Part shown: positions 23,313-30,921 of the stretch, piece after piece | Layout of the letters: every line of letters starts with the position of its first letter | Numbering within the stretch: the first letter of the stretch is position 1 | Assembly: GCA_034431315.1 (NCBI GenBank) | Contig: DAOUDK010000056.1 | Span: forward strand, 1-40,163 | DNA from: JAUWOY01 sp034431315 | Lineage (GTDB): Bacteria; Chloroflexota; Anaerolineae; VGOG01 | Length of the DNA: 40,163 nucleotides | Reading direction: 5' to 3' | Position numbers and translations under genes: made by a program | The notes under the pieces: model-generated | Seen by the model: the letters and a program-made list of their open reading frames with translations, nothing else | What the model was told of the DNA's origin: nothing | Databases searched by the model: none

Positions 23313-23346
23313 AAAAATAGCCGTGGCAATCGGTTGCCACAGCTAT
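23313..23346 (-). terminator. Intrinsic terminator upstream of recX
   Basis: On the minus strand GTGGCAA and TTGCCAC (23323-23329 / 23334-23340) form a stem around a 4-nt loop, extended by TAGC/GCTA beyond one mismatch, and followed by TTTTTGTTTT. It separates recA from recX by transcription termination; partial readthrough is known in E. coli recA-recX. recX may depend on such readthrough here. Confidence 0.75.
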
Positions 23347-23881
23347 CGCTGAACTTGCACGTAGGAGCGACTATTGCTTCAGCCCGCCCTAAACAACGAG
23401 CGAAGAGAACCTCTCCAGTGACAGGTATATTTTGTCTAGCAGCATTCGCCGCTGGAATGAACTAAGGACAAGGAACACTACATTTTAATCTTGCGATTGC
23501 TGCCTTTTGTCACACATCCGATTCGCCCTTTCGTGGCATTCGCCTCGACTCGGATGAGGGAGGTCGCCTGGGCGAGCTCAATACCAGATGCCCAATGACA
23601 CATGCTATAAACACAAATTCCAACCCTTCCGAAAGCTGGGGAAGGTGAATTCAGAGCTAACCGAGATAAAGTAAGTCTCTATGCCCTTGCTCAGGGCGGA
23701 ATAGCGAAGCTAAGACTTGGTATGCTGTGCCAATGGGACTATACTGACATTTCGCAATTGATAGCTGTGGCTCAGGAGCCATTGGTAGGTGGAGCGTAGG
23801 CTCCTCTGTTTTCAAGTGATTCGTAAGTAGGGGCCGTTGGATTTCCCCGCTGGCCCCCTCAGAACGCTCTCAGCAGCGCGG
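23346..23881. other. 535-nt intergenic region between recA and recX, no ORF
   Basis: No gene is supported here. It contains several hairpins: CATCCGA/TCGGATG (23515-23555), TCGCCTGGGCGA (23563-23574), a plus-strand stem GGAGC/GCTCC (23791-23804) followed by TCTGTTTT, and GGGGCC/GGCCCC (23830-23857), a possible terminator for recA. The word GCATTCGCC occurs twice (23451-23459, 23537-23545). A structured RNA is possible but not identified. Confidence 0.5.
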
Positions 23882-24943
23882 TCAGTCTTCGTTCGACTCC
23901 TCGTCCGCTGAGCTGGGAAGGGCTTCTTCGGCTGGAGGCACGTAACTTCTCTGAGGCAGGCCGACCGCCTCGCGAACCTTGTTCTCTATTTCGAGAGTCA
24001 ACTCAGGGTTGTTTCTAAAGAATTCCTTGGCGTTCTCTCGGCCCTGGCCCAGGCGAGTTTCGCCATAAGAGTAGTAAGAACCCCTCTTCGTGACCAACTC
24101 CATCTCGGTGGCCAAATCGAGAACGTCCCCTACCCAAGAAATGCCCTCGTTGTACATGATGTCGAACTCAGCCTTCTTGAATGGAGGGGCGACCTTGTTT
24201 TTCACCACCCGAACCCTGGTGCGACTGCCAATGATCTCTCCCCCCTGCTTGATAGACTGTATCCGCCGCATGTCCAGGCGTACCGAGGAATAGAACTTCA
24301 AGGCCCTGCCGCCTGATGTGGTCTCTGGGTTGCCAAAGAGCACCCCGATCTTCATCCTGAGCTGATTGGTGAAGATCATGGCCGTGTTGGACTGCTTTAT
24401 GGCGCCTGAGAGCTTTCTGAGGGCCTGGCTCATCAAGCGGGCCTGCAGGCCCATGTGAGCGTCGCCCATGTCCCCCTCGATCTCGGCCCGGGGTACGAGC
24501 GCGGCCACCGAGTCAATAACCACCACGGCCACCGCCCCCGATCTTATCAGGGCCTCGGCGATCTCCAGCGCTTGTTCTCCAGTATCGGGCTGGGAGATGT
24601 ACAGGTTGTCTACGTCCACTCCGCACATGCGAGCATAGGTCGGATCCAGTGCGTGTTCCATGTCAATGAAAGCAGCCACGCCGCCCATCTTTTGGGCCTC
24701 AGCCATGATGTGGTAGGAGAGGGTGGTCTTGCCTGCCATCTCAGGGCCGTAGATCTCGATCACCCTTCCCCTGGGGATGCCGCCTATCCCCAAGGCGATG
24801 TCCAGGGAAATAGACCCGGTCGGTATCGCCTCCACATCGAGGTGGGTGGCCTCACCTAGCCTGATGATGGCCCCATCGCCAAAACGCTTCTTGATGCTGA
24901 GCAAAGTTGTCTCCAATGCCTTCCCACGTCCCTTGTCTGCCAT
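23882..24943 (-). CDS. recA: Recombinase RecA
   Basis: A 353-aa recombinase for homologous repair and SOS induction. Walker A is at 66-73 and reads GPEMAGKT, where most RecAs have GPESSGKT; the catalytic K72 and T73 are kept. Walker B is around AVVVIDSVAALVPRAE. The DNA-binding loops L1 (EGDMGDAHMGLQARLMSQAL) and L2 (FGNPETTSGGRALKFYSS) are intact. FIDMEHALDP replaces the usual FIDAEHALDP. The C-terminal tail is acidic (ALPSSADEESNED), as in other RecAs. No SOS box is recognisable. The gene lies 40 nt downstream of rpsT and may share its promoter. Confidence 0.97.
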   Translation of the reverse strand: MADKGRGKALETTLLSIKKRFGDGAIIRLGEATHLDVEAIPTGSISLDIALGIGGIPRGRVIEIYGPEMAGKTTLSYHIMAEAQKMGGVAAFIDMEHALDPTYARMCGVDVDNLYISQPDTGEQALEIAEALIRSGAVAVVVIDSVAALVPRAEIEGDMGDAHMGLQARLMSQALRKLSGAIKQSNTAMIFTNQLRMKIGVLFGNPETTSGGRALKFYSSVRLDMRRIQSIKQGGEIIGSRTRVRVVKNKVAPPFKKAEFDIMYNEGISWVGDVLDLATEMELVTKRGSYYSYGETRLGQGRENAKEFFRNNPELTLEIENKVREAVGLPQRSYVPPAEEALPSSADEESNED

Positions 24944-24983
24944 ATCCTTATCTCCTGTGTCTGACTTGCATTCCGTTAGCTTT

Positions 24984-25271
24984 CTATTGGGCAGACTGGT
25001 TGGCTACTGATGCTGCTCGGTTAAGCCTCTTCATCAGCCGCGACTTGGAGCGGGCAGCTTTGTTTCTGTGGATGATGCCCTTCGCGGCCGCTTTGTCCAG
25101 GGCAACGATAGCGAGTTGGGCCTCTTCCCTGGCCTCCTCAATCTTCCCCTCAGCGATAAGCTTTCTGGTCTTATTGACATAGGTGCGAGCCCGGGACCGA
25201 AACACCTGGTTGCGCTCTCGCTTCCTGGCCGAGCTCCTGATTCGTTTTATAGCTGATCTAATGTTAGCCAA
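24984..25271 (-). CDS. rpsT: 30S ribosomal protein S20
   Basis: A 95-aa basic protein that binds 16S rRNA in the small subunit. The sequence ANIRSAIKRIRSSARKRERN and the later KGIIHRNKAARSKSRLMKRL are the S20 signature. The start codon is TTG (25269-25271), fixed by AAAGGGAGG (25279-25287) 7 nt upstream and by the conserved MANIRSA N-terminus; no ATG is near. Rare start codons are known to down-tune S20 in other bacteria. recA follows in the same direction. Confidence 0.95.
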   Translation of the reverse strand: MANIRSAIKRIRSSARKRERNQVFRSRARTYVNKTRKLIAEGKIEEAREEAQLAIVALDKAAAKGIIHRNKAARSKSRLMKRLNRAASVANQSAQ

Positions 25272-25300
25272 AATCTCGCCTCCCTTTTCAAACTGCGGTA

Positions 25301-25330
25301 AGTATACACTATCTTGGTGAATTTGTCCAA
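25301..25330 (-). promoter_or_regulatory. Promoter of rpsT(-recA)
   Basis: On the minus strand: TTGGAC (25325-25330), 18-nt spacer, TATACT (25301-25306). It lies about 30 nt upstream of the TTG start. With only 40 nt between rpsT and recA, it may drive both. Confidence 0.65.
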
Positions 25331-25353
25331 TTTGTTTCCCTCACTGCCCGGCC

Positions 25354-26190
25354 TCACCACGAATATTCGTTAATCAGCTTGCCATCGGCGTCGTACAGGT
25401 ACACTGTATCGTGGACGTTTCTCCAAATGGCTTGGGAGTTACCCCAATAAAGATCGGTGGCCGTATCCACCTCGCTGCCGCTGTGCAATCTGACGCTTGC
25501 TCCAGGGCTCAGAATGAATTCGGGGAGGGTGTACCATTTGTCGGGCTTCTTATTTACGCTCCAGCCCGTCATGTCCACGGGGTTATCGCTTTGACTAGTG
25601 AAACAGATGTATTCTTCGTTACGGTTCTGGTGATCATCTCCAGGCGCATCATACTGGGAGCAGTCTGGGTCAATGACTACTTCGCCCGGCGAGGCCGGGG
25701 TCAGAATAGGTCCCCATAGTCCCCGTCCAGCTTCCCTGGCCTCTCGCTGCAACTCCAGGAAATGCTCCTGGTATTTGACGTCCGGCGGATAGGTTGATAC
25801 CTGGGCATAGCCCTGCTGCACCAAGTAGGCATTTACGAAAACGTCTCCCACGTAGATATAGCGCAACAGGCGTCCGTAGCGATCCGTCTCCGAGACGTCT
25901 TTCTCCAGGAAGACCGTCTTGCCTTCTACCAGCTCTCTGTTCTTCTCATAGGCTTCCTGGGCATAATACCCCACCGGCTTGGTGGGATGGTGTAGCTCAG
26001 GGGTGTCTATGCCTATGTAGCGCACCTTGTAGCTCTCTCCCTCGATTTCTACCTCGATGGTATCCCCATCAACAGCTCTGATGGCCAAAGCCTCGATAGA
26101 GTCGGGGGGCACGGCTGGCGGTTGCTCACAGGCAACCAGTGAAAGAGCTAATACTATGCAGATGATGGACAATCGAAAGGACTTTTTCAT
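25354..26190 (-). CDS. Secreted thermonuclease-family nuclease with lamin-tail domain
   Basis: A 278-aa lipoprotein. Residues 1-21 are a signal ending in the lipobox LVAC. Residues 35-160 form a staphylococcal-nuclease fold: AVDGDTIEVEIEGESYKVRYIGIDTPE, EKDVSETDRYGRLLRYIYV and NAYLVQQGYAQVSTYPPD, with the catalytic Arg/Glu/Asp positions in RYIGIDTPE and ETDRYGR. Residues 165-278 are a lamin-tail (LTD) domain (EEYICFTSQSDNPVDMTGWSV, HDTVYLYDADGKLI), often attached to secreted nucleases. It probably degrades extracellular nucleic acid at the cell surface. The start overlaps the TumE-like stop (ATGA); GGAG is 9 nt upstream. Confidence 0.87.
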   Translation of the reverse strand: MKKSFRLSIICIVLALSLVACEQPPAVPPDSIEALAIRAVDGDTIEVEIEGESYKVRYIGIDTPELHHPTKPVGYYAQEAYEKNRELVEGKTVFLEKDVSETDRYGRLLRYIYVGDVFVNAYLVQQGYAQVSTYPPDVKYQEHFLELQREAREAGRGLWGPILTPASPGEVVIDPDCSQYDAPGDDHQNRNEEYICFTSQSDNPVDMTGWSVNKKPDKWYTLPEFILSPGASVRLHSGSEVDTATDLYWGNSQAIWRNVHDTVYLYDADGKLINEYSW

Positions 26191-26618
26191 AGCTTTATCT
26201 CCTCTGCTTGGTTGTTCAGCGCGCTATCTTGCTGGCCAGTTGGGTACAGCAGCCCATCAATTCTGCGCAATACCTCATTCAAGTCGGGTGGCTCGGCGGC
26301 CTCCACACGCCCTTCGATGTGAATGTGGTCGGGGAAAGTGAACACTTCTGGGTGATGTGGCGCGTTGTCGTAACGGAAGACCAGCGTTCCATCAGCGCGT
26401 TGGTAGTGATAAGCGTAATCCGTCTTGACCAAAACAATGCCCCGTTCGATCACTGTCTCAGCGAATTCCAATAGCGAATCATCGTAGAAGCGAAGACGTC
26501 CTTCAATGGCACCTAAGCGGTCGGCTAGGACTTCCTCGACACGAAGATACTCCACCTCAATCTCTCGACGCGAGCAAATGGTATCGCGTAACCTCTCCAG
26601 ATACCGCCCTAATCTCAT
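26187..26618 (-). CDS. TumE-like (DUF6516) putative toxin
   Basis: A 143-aa protein matching the DUF6516/TumE pattern: EVEYLRVEEVLADRLGAIEG, RLRFYDDSLLEFAETVIERG, TDYAYHYQRADGTLVFRYDN and APHHPEVFTFPDHIHIEGRV. In that family it is the toxin of a two-gene module. It overlaps its partner gene upstream by 4 nt (ATGA) and the nuclease gene downstream by 4 nt, so all three form one translationally coupled operon. The mechanism is not predicted from the sequence. Placement in the family rests on remembered pattern, not a search. Confidence 0.65.
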   Translation of the reverse strand: MRLGRYLERLRDTICSRREIEVEYLRVEEVLADRLGAIEGRLRFYDDSLLEFAETVIERGIVLVKTDYAYHYQRADGTLVFRYDNAPHHPEVFTFPDHIHIEGRVEAAEPPDLNEVLRRIDGLLYPTGQQDSALNNQAEEIKL

Positions 26619-26929
26619 GCCGGTACCGCCACTCGTTCAGCCAGAATCATTGCCAGACTCTTCTCGATCTCCTCTTTGAGTTCACAATATAGGCGATATC
26701 GCCCAGCCCATCGAACGAAATCCATACCGTCTCCCATCTCGCCGCATTTGTACCTGCTGTAAAACTCGGCCGACGTCATATCGTATCGCTGCTCAAAAGA
26801 GAGCAATTGTCGGCCCAAAGCCAAAAGATCGTCCAGGGGATTGGCATTGCGTCGTGCCTCTTCTAACAGCAGCGAGAACTCCTCACGAGTTTCAGGCATC
26901 GTCTCCTGCGTAAACTCTATCACTGGCAT
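26615..26929 (-). CDS. Small helical partner of the TumE-like protein, putative antitoxin
   Basis: A 104-aa protein starting at ATG 26929 behind AGGAGGT. It is almost wholly alpha-helical by pattern (EFSLLLEEARRNANPLDDLLALGRQLLSFEQRYDMTSAEFYSR) and acidic in its N-terminal half. Its stop overlaps the TumE-like start (ATGA), the usual arrangement for antitoxin-first modules. I do not see a DNA-binding motif. The antitoxin role is inferred from position. The frame stays open to 26977, but without a better start. Confidence 0.6.
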   Translation of the reverse strand: MPVIEFTQETMPETREEFSLLLEEARRNANPLDDLLALGRQLLSFEQRYDMTSAEFYSRYKCGEMGDGMDFVRWAGRYRLYCELKEEIEKSLAMILAERVAVPA

Positions 26930-26986
26930 CCTGCACCTCCTGCTTTCTTTGCCCACCGCGGCTTTACACTGGGACAAGTTCGACTC

Positions 26987-28180
26987 TCAGCGCCCGGTCT
27001 CAAGATACTCTATAGCTCGCTCGAGCTGGGGATCCATGCCCTGCAAAAAATCTTCCTCGGTGAAGGGCACTACGATGTCGGGAGTGAGGCCCTCCCCGTG
27101 GAAGGGGTAGCGGTCGGGGGTCAGCAGCCGGGACATGGTCACGTGCAGACTGGATCCGTCGCTCAGCTCGTGGACGTGCTGCACTGAGCCTTTGCCAAAG
27201 GTTTGCTCGCCGATGAGCGCCCCGCGGCCATGATCCTGGAGGGCCCCCACCACGACCTCCGAGTTGCTGGCGGTGCCCTGGTTGACCAGAATCGCCAGGG
27301 GGATGTCCGTAGCCAGTCCTCCCCGTTTGACGCTGTACGTTTGCTCTCGGCCATCGCTGAACTGCTGGTAGACGATAACGCCCTCGTCCAGGAATTGGCT
27401 GGCCACCTCGATGGCCGCGGAGGGAAAGACGCCGCCGGGATTATTGCGCAAGTCGAGTATCAAGCCCGATAGGTTTTCCCCCATCAGCTCCCGCAAGGTT
27501 TCCCTCAATTCCTGGCCTGTCCGCTCGCTGAAAAGGGAAATGCGCACATAGCCAATATCATCTTCCAGGACCATCCCGCCCACGGTTGGCGGCAGCTCAA
27601 CCTCGTCCCTGATCACCTCGATGACCAGAGGCGCGGCCTCCTCCCTCCGCATGATGGTGAGGCGTACGGTCGAGCCCTTAGGGCCGCGGATGAGGCGCAC
27701 GGCCTCCCCCAGCGGCATGCCCGTAACCGCCACGTCATCAACCTTGAGAACTACGTCCCCGGCCTTGACTCCTGCCTGCATGGCGGGAGAGCCATCAAAA
27801 GGCGAGACAATGACCACCTGGTCGTTCTCGTCTAGTGCCACAATTGCTCCGATCCCTTCGTAGCTCCCTCTCAGATCAATCATCTGATCTTCCGAGGGCA
27901 TAGGCTCCACCAGCATGGTGGCTGGGTCGTCGAGGATCCTCAATGCACCCTGGATGGCACCGTAGGTCAATTCCTTGGGATCGGGCAATTCGCCGAAGAA
28001 CTCCTGCTCCACGATCCGCCACGCTTCCCAGAAGAGCTCGAACTGCTCTGGCTCGCCGGCTCTGGTCTGGACTTGGGTGGGACTGATGAGCTGATTGACT
28101 CCGAAGCCTGCCAGGAAGGATGCCCCGGCAATTATCGCCACCACCACAATCGCCACCAACGCCTTGAGAAATGTTCGCAT
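26987..28180 (-). CDS. ctpA: Carboxyl-terminal processing protease (S41 family)
   Basis: A 397-aa secreted or membrane-anchored serine protease. Residues 5-28 form an N-terminal membrane anchor (ALVAIVVVAIIAGASFLAG). The PDZ domain lies at about 103-185 (GSYEGIGAIVALDENDQVVI, SPAMQAGVKAGDVVLKVDDV). The catalytic S41 core has GLILDLRNNPGG at 239-250, the nucleophile S305 in QGTASNSE, and the general base K330 in TFGKGSVQ. All catalytic residues are present; GTASNSE departs slightly from the usual GSASASE. It trims C-termini of exported proteins or degrades misfolded ones. GAGAGGGG precedes ATG 28180. Confidence 0.93.
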   Translation of the reverse strand: MRTFLKALVAIVVVAIIAGASFLAGFGVNQLISPTQVQTRAGEPEQFELFWEAWRIVEQEFFGELPDPKELTYGAIQGALRILDDPATMLVEPMPSEDQMIDLRGSYEGIGAIVALDENDQVVIVSPFDGSPAMQAGVKAGDVVLKVDDVAVTGMPLGEAVRLIRGPKGSTVRLTIMRREEAAPLVIEVIRDEVELPPTVGGMVLEDDIGYVRISLFSERTGQELRETLRELMGENLSGLILDLRNNPGGVFPSAAIEVASQFLDEGVIVYQQFSDGREQTYSVKRGGLATDIPLAILVNQGTASNSEVVVGALQDHGRGALIGEQTFGKGSVQHVHELSDGSSLHVTMSRLLTPDRYPFHGEGLTPDIVVPFTEEDFLQGMDPQLERAIEYLETGR

Positions 28181-28215
28181 ATGCTTTACCCCTCTCTAAT
28201 TCATCACTGCCCTAG

Positions 28216-28244
28216 ATTATAGCAGATTTCGCTCTACTTGGCAA
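28216..28244 (-). promoter_or_regulatory. Promoter of ctpA
   Basis: On the minus strand: TTGCCA (28239-28244), 17-nt spacer, TATAAT (28216-28221), about 35 nt upstream of the ctpA start. Confidence 0.75.
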
Positions 28245-28281
28245 CAGAGGGCAAATCACCGCCCTGCTCTGGCAGGACCGT

Positions 28282-28497
28282 TTGACAATGGAGACTGAAT
28301 CGCTATAATAGTGGTCACGCTATCCGGGGCTGTGCCAACGCTCGTAAGCAGGGTGCCAGCCTTTCGCCGACTGCACCAGGGGCTCACCCTGGCTCTGCCC
28401 CTGCCGGCCGTCCTGGGCGCCTGGTGGACGAACAGTAGACGATGAAGGAGGAGAAAGTGCAACATTGCTCGACAAAGCATACGAGGAGGCAAAAACC
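28282..28497 (+). promoter_or_regulatory. Promoter and leader of the PlsC-like gene
   Basis: TTGACA (28282-28287), 16-nt spacer, TATAAT (28304-28309). About 180 nt of leader follows without an ORF, containing the hairpin CCAGGG/CCCTGG (28376-28392). The -35 neighbourhood TTTGACAATGGAGACTGAA recurs at 29425 with two changes, before the next gene. Divergent from the ctpA promoter at 28216-28244. Confidence 0.75.
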
Positions 28498-29298
28498 ATG
28501 AAGGGAACGCCAAGCTTCGTTCAGGCAGCTTTGAGCATATTGAGAAAAATCCCTCTCAGGATTGACGCCGCGCTGCGTTCGTTGAGGTTGTTGGACCGCA
28601 GCAGGTGGGTCCGAAAGATGACAGATGTGGCGATAAGGGGAATCGAGGTGGAACCCCTTCCCGCCTGTCTGGGCGAGGGTAAGCGCGTGATTTTGGTGAG
28701 CAACTATCCTTCGGTTTCACAGACGATGAGGGCGGCCATAAAGGTTGGCTGTCGTCTGCCCGGACAAAGGTTCCGAGTGAAAGCGATTGGTAGAAAAACA
28801 GTCGTGACGGGAGCAAACGTGCTGCTAAGAGCCCTGGGAGTGGATCAGCATATCTTCCCGGCCCTGAAGGACCAGTCTGGGAAATATGTGCTGGAGCCCG
28901 ACACTCTCAAGAAGGTTCTGGCCCACCTCGATGGCCAGGGGAACGTCTTGTGGCTTTCGGTCACGGGCAATACACGAGGCAGCGGCCTATTGGAGCGCGA
29001 TTTGAGAACTGGGGCGGCGCTGTTCTCCCTCAAGAAGAAAATCCCCATCGTGCCGATGGGATTGGTGACCAAAGAGAAGGAGGGAAAGCCGGAAATAGTG
29101 AGGATCAGATTCGGTGAGCCGATAAACCCGCCTGAGGTGGGGAAGATGGGCGAGTTCGAAAGGAGCGATCTTTTGGTGGATATCTCGCGGCTGGCAATGT
29201 GTCAGATAGCTGCCTTGCTCCCTCCTGGACAGAGAGGAGACTTCGAGGATGTCGAGGAGAAGCTGATAGAGGTGAAAGAAAGGCTAAACCTGCTGTAG
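28498..29298 (+). CDS. PlsC-like acyltransferase homologue without the HX4D box
   Basis: A 266-aa protein starting at ATG 28498 behind GAGGAGG (8-nt spacing); the frame is open to TTG 28465. The overall pattern is that of glycerolipid acyltransferases: KRVILVSNYPSVSQT at the position of motif I, VKAIGRKTVVTGANVLLRALG for motif II, LWLSVTGNTRGSGL for motif III (normally FPEGTRS) and IPIVPMGLVT for motif IV. The HX4D catalytic pair is absent: NYPSVSQT stands where the histidine should be. It may be inactive, a binding protein or have a shifted active site. Expressed from its own promoter. Confidence 0.6.
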   Translation: MKGTPSFVQAALSILRKIPLRIDAALRSLRLLDRSRWVRKMTDVAIRGIEVEPLPACLGEGKRVILVSNYPSVSQTMRAAIKVGCRLPGQRFRVKAIGRKTVVTGANVLLRALGVDQHIFPALKDQSGKYVLEPDTLKKVLAHLDGQGNVLWLSVTGNTRGSGLLERDLRTGAALFSLKKKIPIVPMGLVTKEKEGKPEIVRIRFGEPINPPEVGKMGEFERSDLLVDISRLAMCQIAALLPPGQRGDFEDVEEKLIEVKERLNLL

Positions 29299-29344
29299 GC
29301 ACCTTTTCGCCTGGGAGAGTCGAAGAGCCGAATGATAGCTAACG

Positions 29345-29378
29345 GAGCCGGCAAGGGGTTTCTCTCTCTGCCGGCCTC
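29345..29378 (+). terminator. Terminator of the PlsC-like gene
   Basis: GCCGGCA (29347-29353) pairs with TGCCGGC (29370-29376), extended by GAG/CTC, and is followed by TCTTATTTC. Confidence 0.65.
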
Positions 29379-29386
29379 TTATTTCA

Positions 29387-29421
29387 AGACCTGACAGGTT
29401 TTCGGGAAACCTGCCAGGTCT
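29387..29421. repeat. Palindromic element AGACCTG...CAGGTCT
   Basis: AGACCTGACAGGTTT (29387-29401) is complementary to AAACCTGCCAGGTCT (29407-29421) with one mismatch and a short loop. This kind of palindrome is a common dispersed repeat. It lies just upstream of the promoter at 29426. Confidence 0.6.
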
Positions 29422-29425
29422 ATGT

Positions 29426-29453
29426 TTGACAACGGGGACTGAAGCTATATAAT
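29426..29453 (+). promoter_or_regulatory. Promoter of the MBL hydrolase gene
   Basis: TTGACA (29426-29431), 16-nt spacer, TATAAT (29448-29453). The flanking bases TTTGACAACGGGGACTGAA match the promoter at 28281 at 17 of 19 positions. Confidence 0.75.
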
Positions 29454-29543
29454 ACCAATGACGTTGGCCGAAGGTCTCCCGACCGAGCCCGCCTCGGTCA
29501 GAGACTTTCGGCAAACGAAAATGCGCGACATCGGGAGGGAAGC

Positions 29544-30164
29544 TTGATAGTAAAGATGCTGCACGTCGGCCCGCTCCAAACCAACTGCTACATCGTGGGC
29601 TGCGAGGAGACGAAAGAGGGAGCCATCATTGACCCCGGCGGAGACGCAAAGGCCATCCTGGCCGAGGTGGAACGGCTGGGCCTGAAGATAAAATACGTCA
29701 TCAACACCCACGGCCACTTCGACCACACCCTGGCCAACAAGGAGGTGGTGAAAGCCACGGGAGCATCCCTGGCCATCCACTCCGCCGACGCACCCATGTT
29801 GACCAAGGGCGGCGGCGCATTCTTCTTCGGAATCATAGGCAAGGCCAGCCCGCCGGCCGACGTGATCCTGGGCGAAGGCCAGGTGCTGACCCTGGGCCGG
29901 ATCGAGTTGCAGGTTCTACACACGCCGGGCCACTCGCCGGGCAGCATCTGCCTCTACAGCGAAGAGGAAGGCGTGCTGTTCGATGGCGACGTTCTGTTCA
30001 ACATGGGTATGGGGCGCTACGACCTGCCTGGTGGCAGCTACCGCGTCCTGATGGAATCCATCCAGAGGCTACTGGCCCTGCCCGATGAAACGACGGTCTA
30101 TCCCGGCCACGGCCCGGCTACCACCATCGGCCGCGAGCGGCGCAGCAACCCCTTCCTCTCGTAG
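29544..30164 (+). CDS. MBL-fold hydrolase, glyoxalase II-like
   Basis: A 206-aa metallo-beta-lactamase-fold hydrolase of the glyoxalase II/YcbL type. It begins MIVKMLHVGPLQTNCYIV, the family's typical first strand. Metal ligands are in THGHFDH (about 55-61), HTPGHSPG, the aspartate in FDGDVLF and the histidine in VYPGHGP. Length and motifs are those of short hydroxyacylglutathione-hydrolase-like enzymes that act on thioesters, or of persulfide dioxygenase relatives. Start TTG 29544 behind GGGAGGG, 5 nt; ATG 29556 is an alternative. Confidence 0.88.
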   Translation: MIVKMLHVGPLQTNCYIVGCEETKEGAIIDPGGDAKAILAEVERLGLKIKYVINTHGHFDHTLANKEVVKATGASLAIHSADAPMLTKGGGAFFFGIIGKASPPADVILGEGQVLTLGRIELQVLHTPGHSPGSICLYSEEEGVLFDGDVLFNMGMGRYDLPGGSYRVLMESIQRLLALPDETTVYPGHGPATTIGRERRSNPFLS

Positions 30165-30182
30165 CAGTGGGTCAGTAAAGTC

Positions 30183-30218
30183 AAGCGGGCGCTCCTATTG
30201 GAGGCGCCCGCTTTTTTG
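30183..30218 (+). terminator. Intrinsic terminator of the MBL hydrolase gene
   Basis: AAGCGGGCG (30183-30191) pairs with CGCCCGCTT, extended by TCC/GGA around a TATT loop, followed by six Ts. A textbook rho-independent terminator. Confidence 0.93.
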
Positions 30219-30469
30219 TTTGATCAGAACCCCGTTGGATAGGGCCAAGTCCTGCTTGCAGTCTCCTCACCACGGCCAGTCAACAGTTTGAGCAACCGCT
30301 ACCGGCCCTCCTTTCCTATGCCCACTGTGAGCGCAGTCAGCGCACCTGCTCCAACAACTGGAAGTATTCATCTCTGGATATCCCCGCCGTTTTCAAGTTA
30401 TTCCGAAAGTCACGACCGGACTCTCACCCGTTGGCAGACGACAGCTTGGCAGGGCACACCCACCGAGTC
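30219..30469. other. Non-coding region at the edge of the cassette array
   Basis: No supported gene. The part 30400-30469 is the left end of the array's attC-like element (see 30340-30481). The rest, 30219-30339, shows no feature I recognise. Confidence 0.5.
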
Positions 30470-30481
30470 TTAGCCAGCATG
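30340..30481 (-). other. attC-like element of the first GNAT cassette (diverged copy)
   Basis: On the minus strand the element opens with CATGCTGGCTAAG (R''-like, 30469-30481) and reads on into GTGGGTGTGCCCTG and AGTCCGGTCGTGACTT. It aligns with the copies at 30922-31092 and 31660-31831 for about its first 80 nt. The second half is unrelated to those copies; a possible R' (GTTGGAGC) ends near 30340. R'' overlaps the stop codon of the GNAT gene. The three-way similarity supports homology; function as an att site is inferred. Confidence 0.5.
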
Positions 30482-30904
30482 CTCTGATGACGGAAAGGGA
30501 CTTCCAGATTGATTGTCATAATTGCGTTTCATCATTCCTCTGGCCTCAAGCATTCCACGCTTCGCATAGAACGCTTGAAGCTCTTGATCACAAAGAAGAT
30601 CAATCATGTATAGATTGCTCAGTCGCTCAAGCATGAAAGCTACAAGCTCTTTCCCAATTCCCCTTCCCCTGTACTCAGGTAAGACCTCCAGAAATGGAAT
30701 GTATGCCGAAAGCACGTGATCCGTGATCGCCGTAATGAACCCCACGACTCTTTTCGTTTCTTGAGCGATGGCCAGGACGATTTCATCACTGTTTTTCAAC
30801 AGTCTCAAGTGCGTTTCGGGAGATGGTGGATTTGGCCATCCATCGAAAAAGCCTTTGAGTTGCTCAGTCAAAATCCCTTCTGTTGTGAATATGTAATTGA
30901 TCAT
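30470..30904 (-). CDS. GNAT-family N-acetyltransferase (cassette gene)
   Basis: A 144-aa single-domain acetyltransferase. The start is ATG 30904 (MINYIFTTEG), 23 nt inside the cassette edge; the longer frame to 31099 would translate the neighbouring attC-like repeat and is rejected. Acetyl-CoA-binding motif A is PEYRGRGIGKELV (R/Q-x-x-G-x-G/A type). VVGFITAITDHVLSAYIPFLEVL precedes it, and LQAFYAKRGM is motif B. The substrate is unknown; cassette-borne GNATs often act on antibiotics or toxins. Its stop TAA lies within the attC-like R'' box, typical of compact cassettes. Confidence 0.82.
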   Translation of the reverse strand: MINYIFTTEGILTEQLKGFFDGWPNPPSPETHLRLLKNSDEIVLAIAQETKRVVGFITAITDHVLSAYIPFLEVLPEYRGRGIGKELVAFMLERLSNLYMIDLLCDQELQAFYAKRGMLEARGMMKRNYDNQSGSPFPSSEHAG

Positions 30905-30921
30905 AGGAGCACTCTCATGCT

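Noticed and set aside
23600..23815. 6S or other known small RNA between recX and recA
   Set aside because: A terminator-like stem is present on plus, but I could not match the conserved features of 6S, SRP, tmRNA or RNase P RNA.
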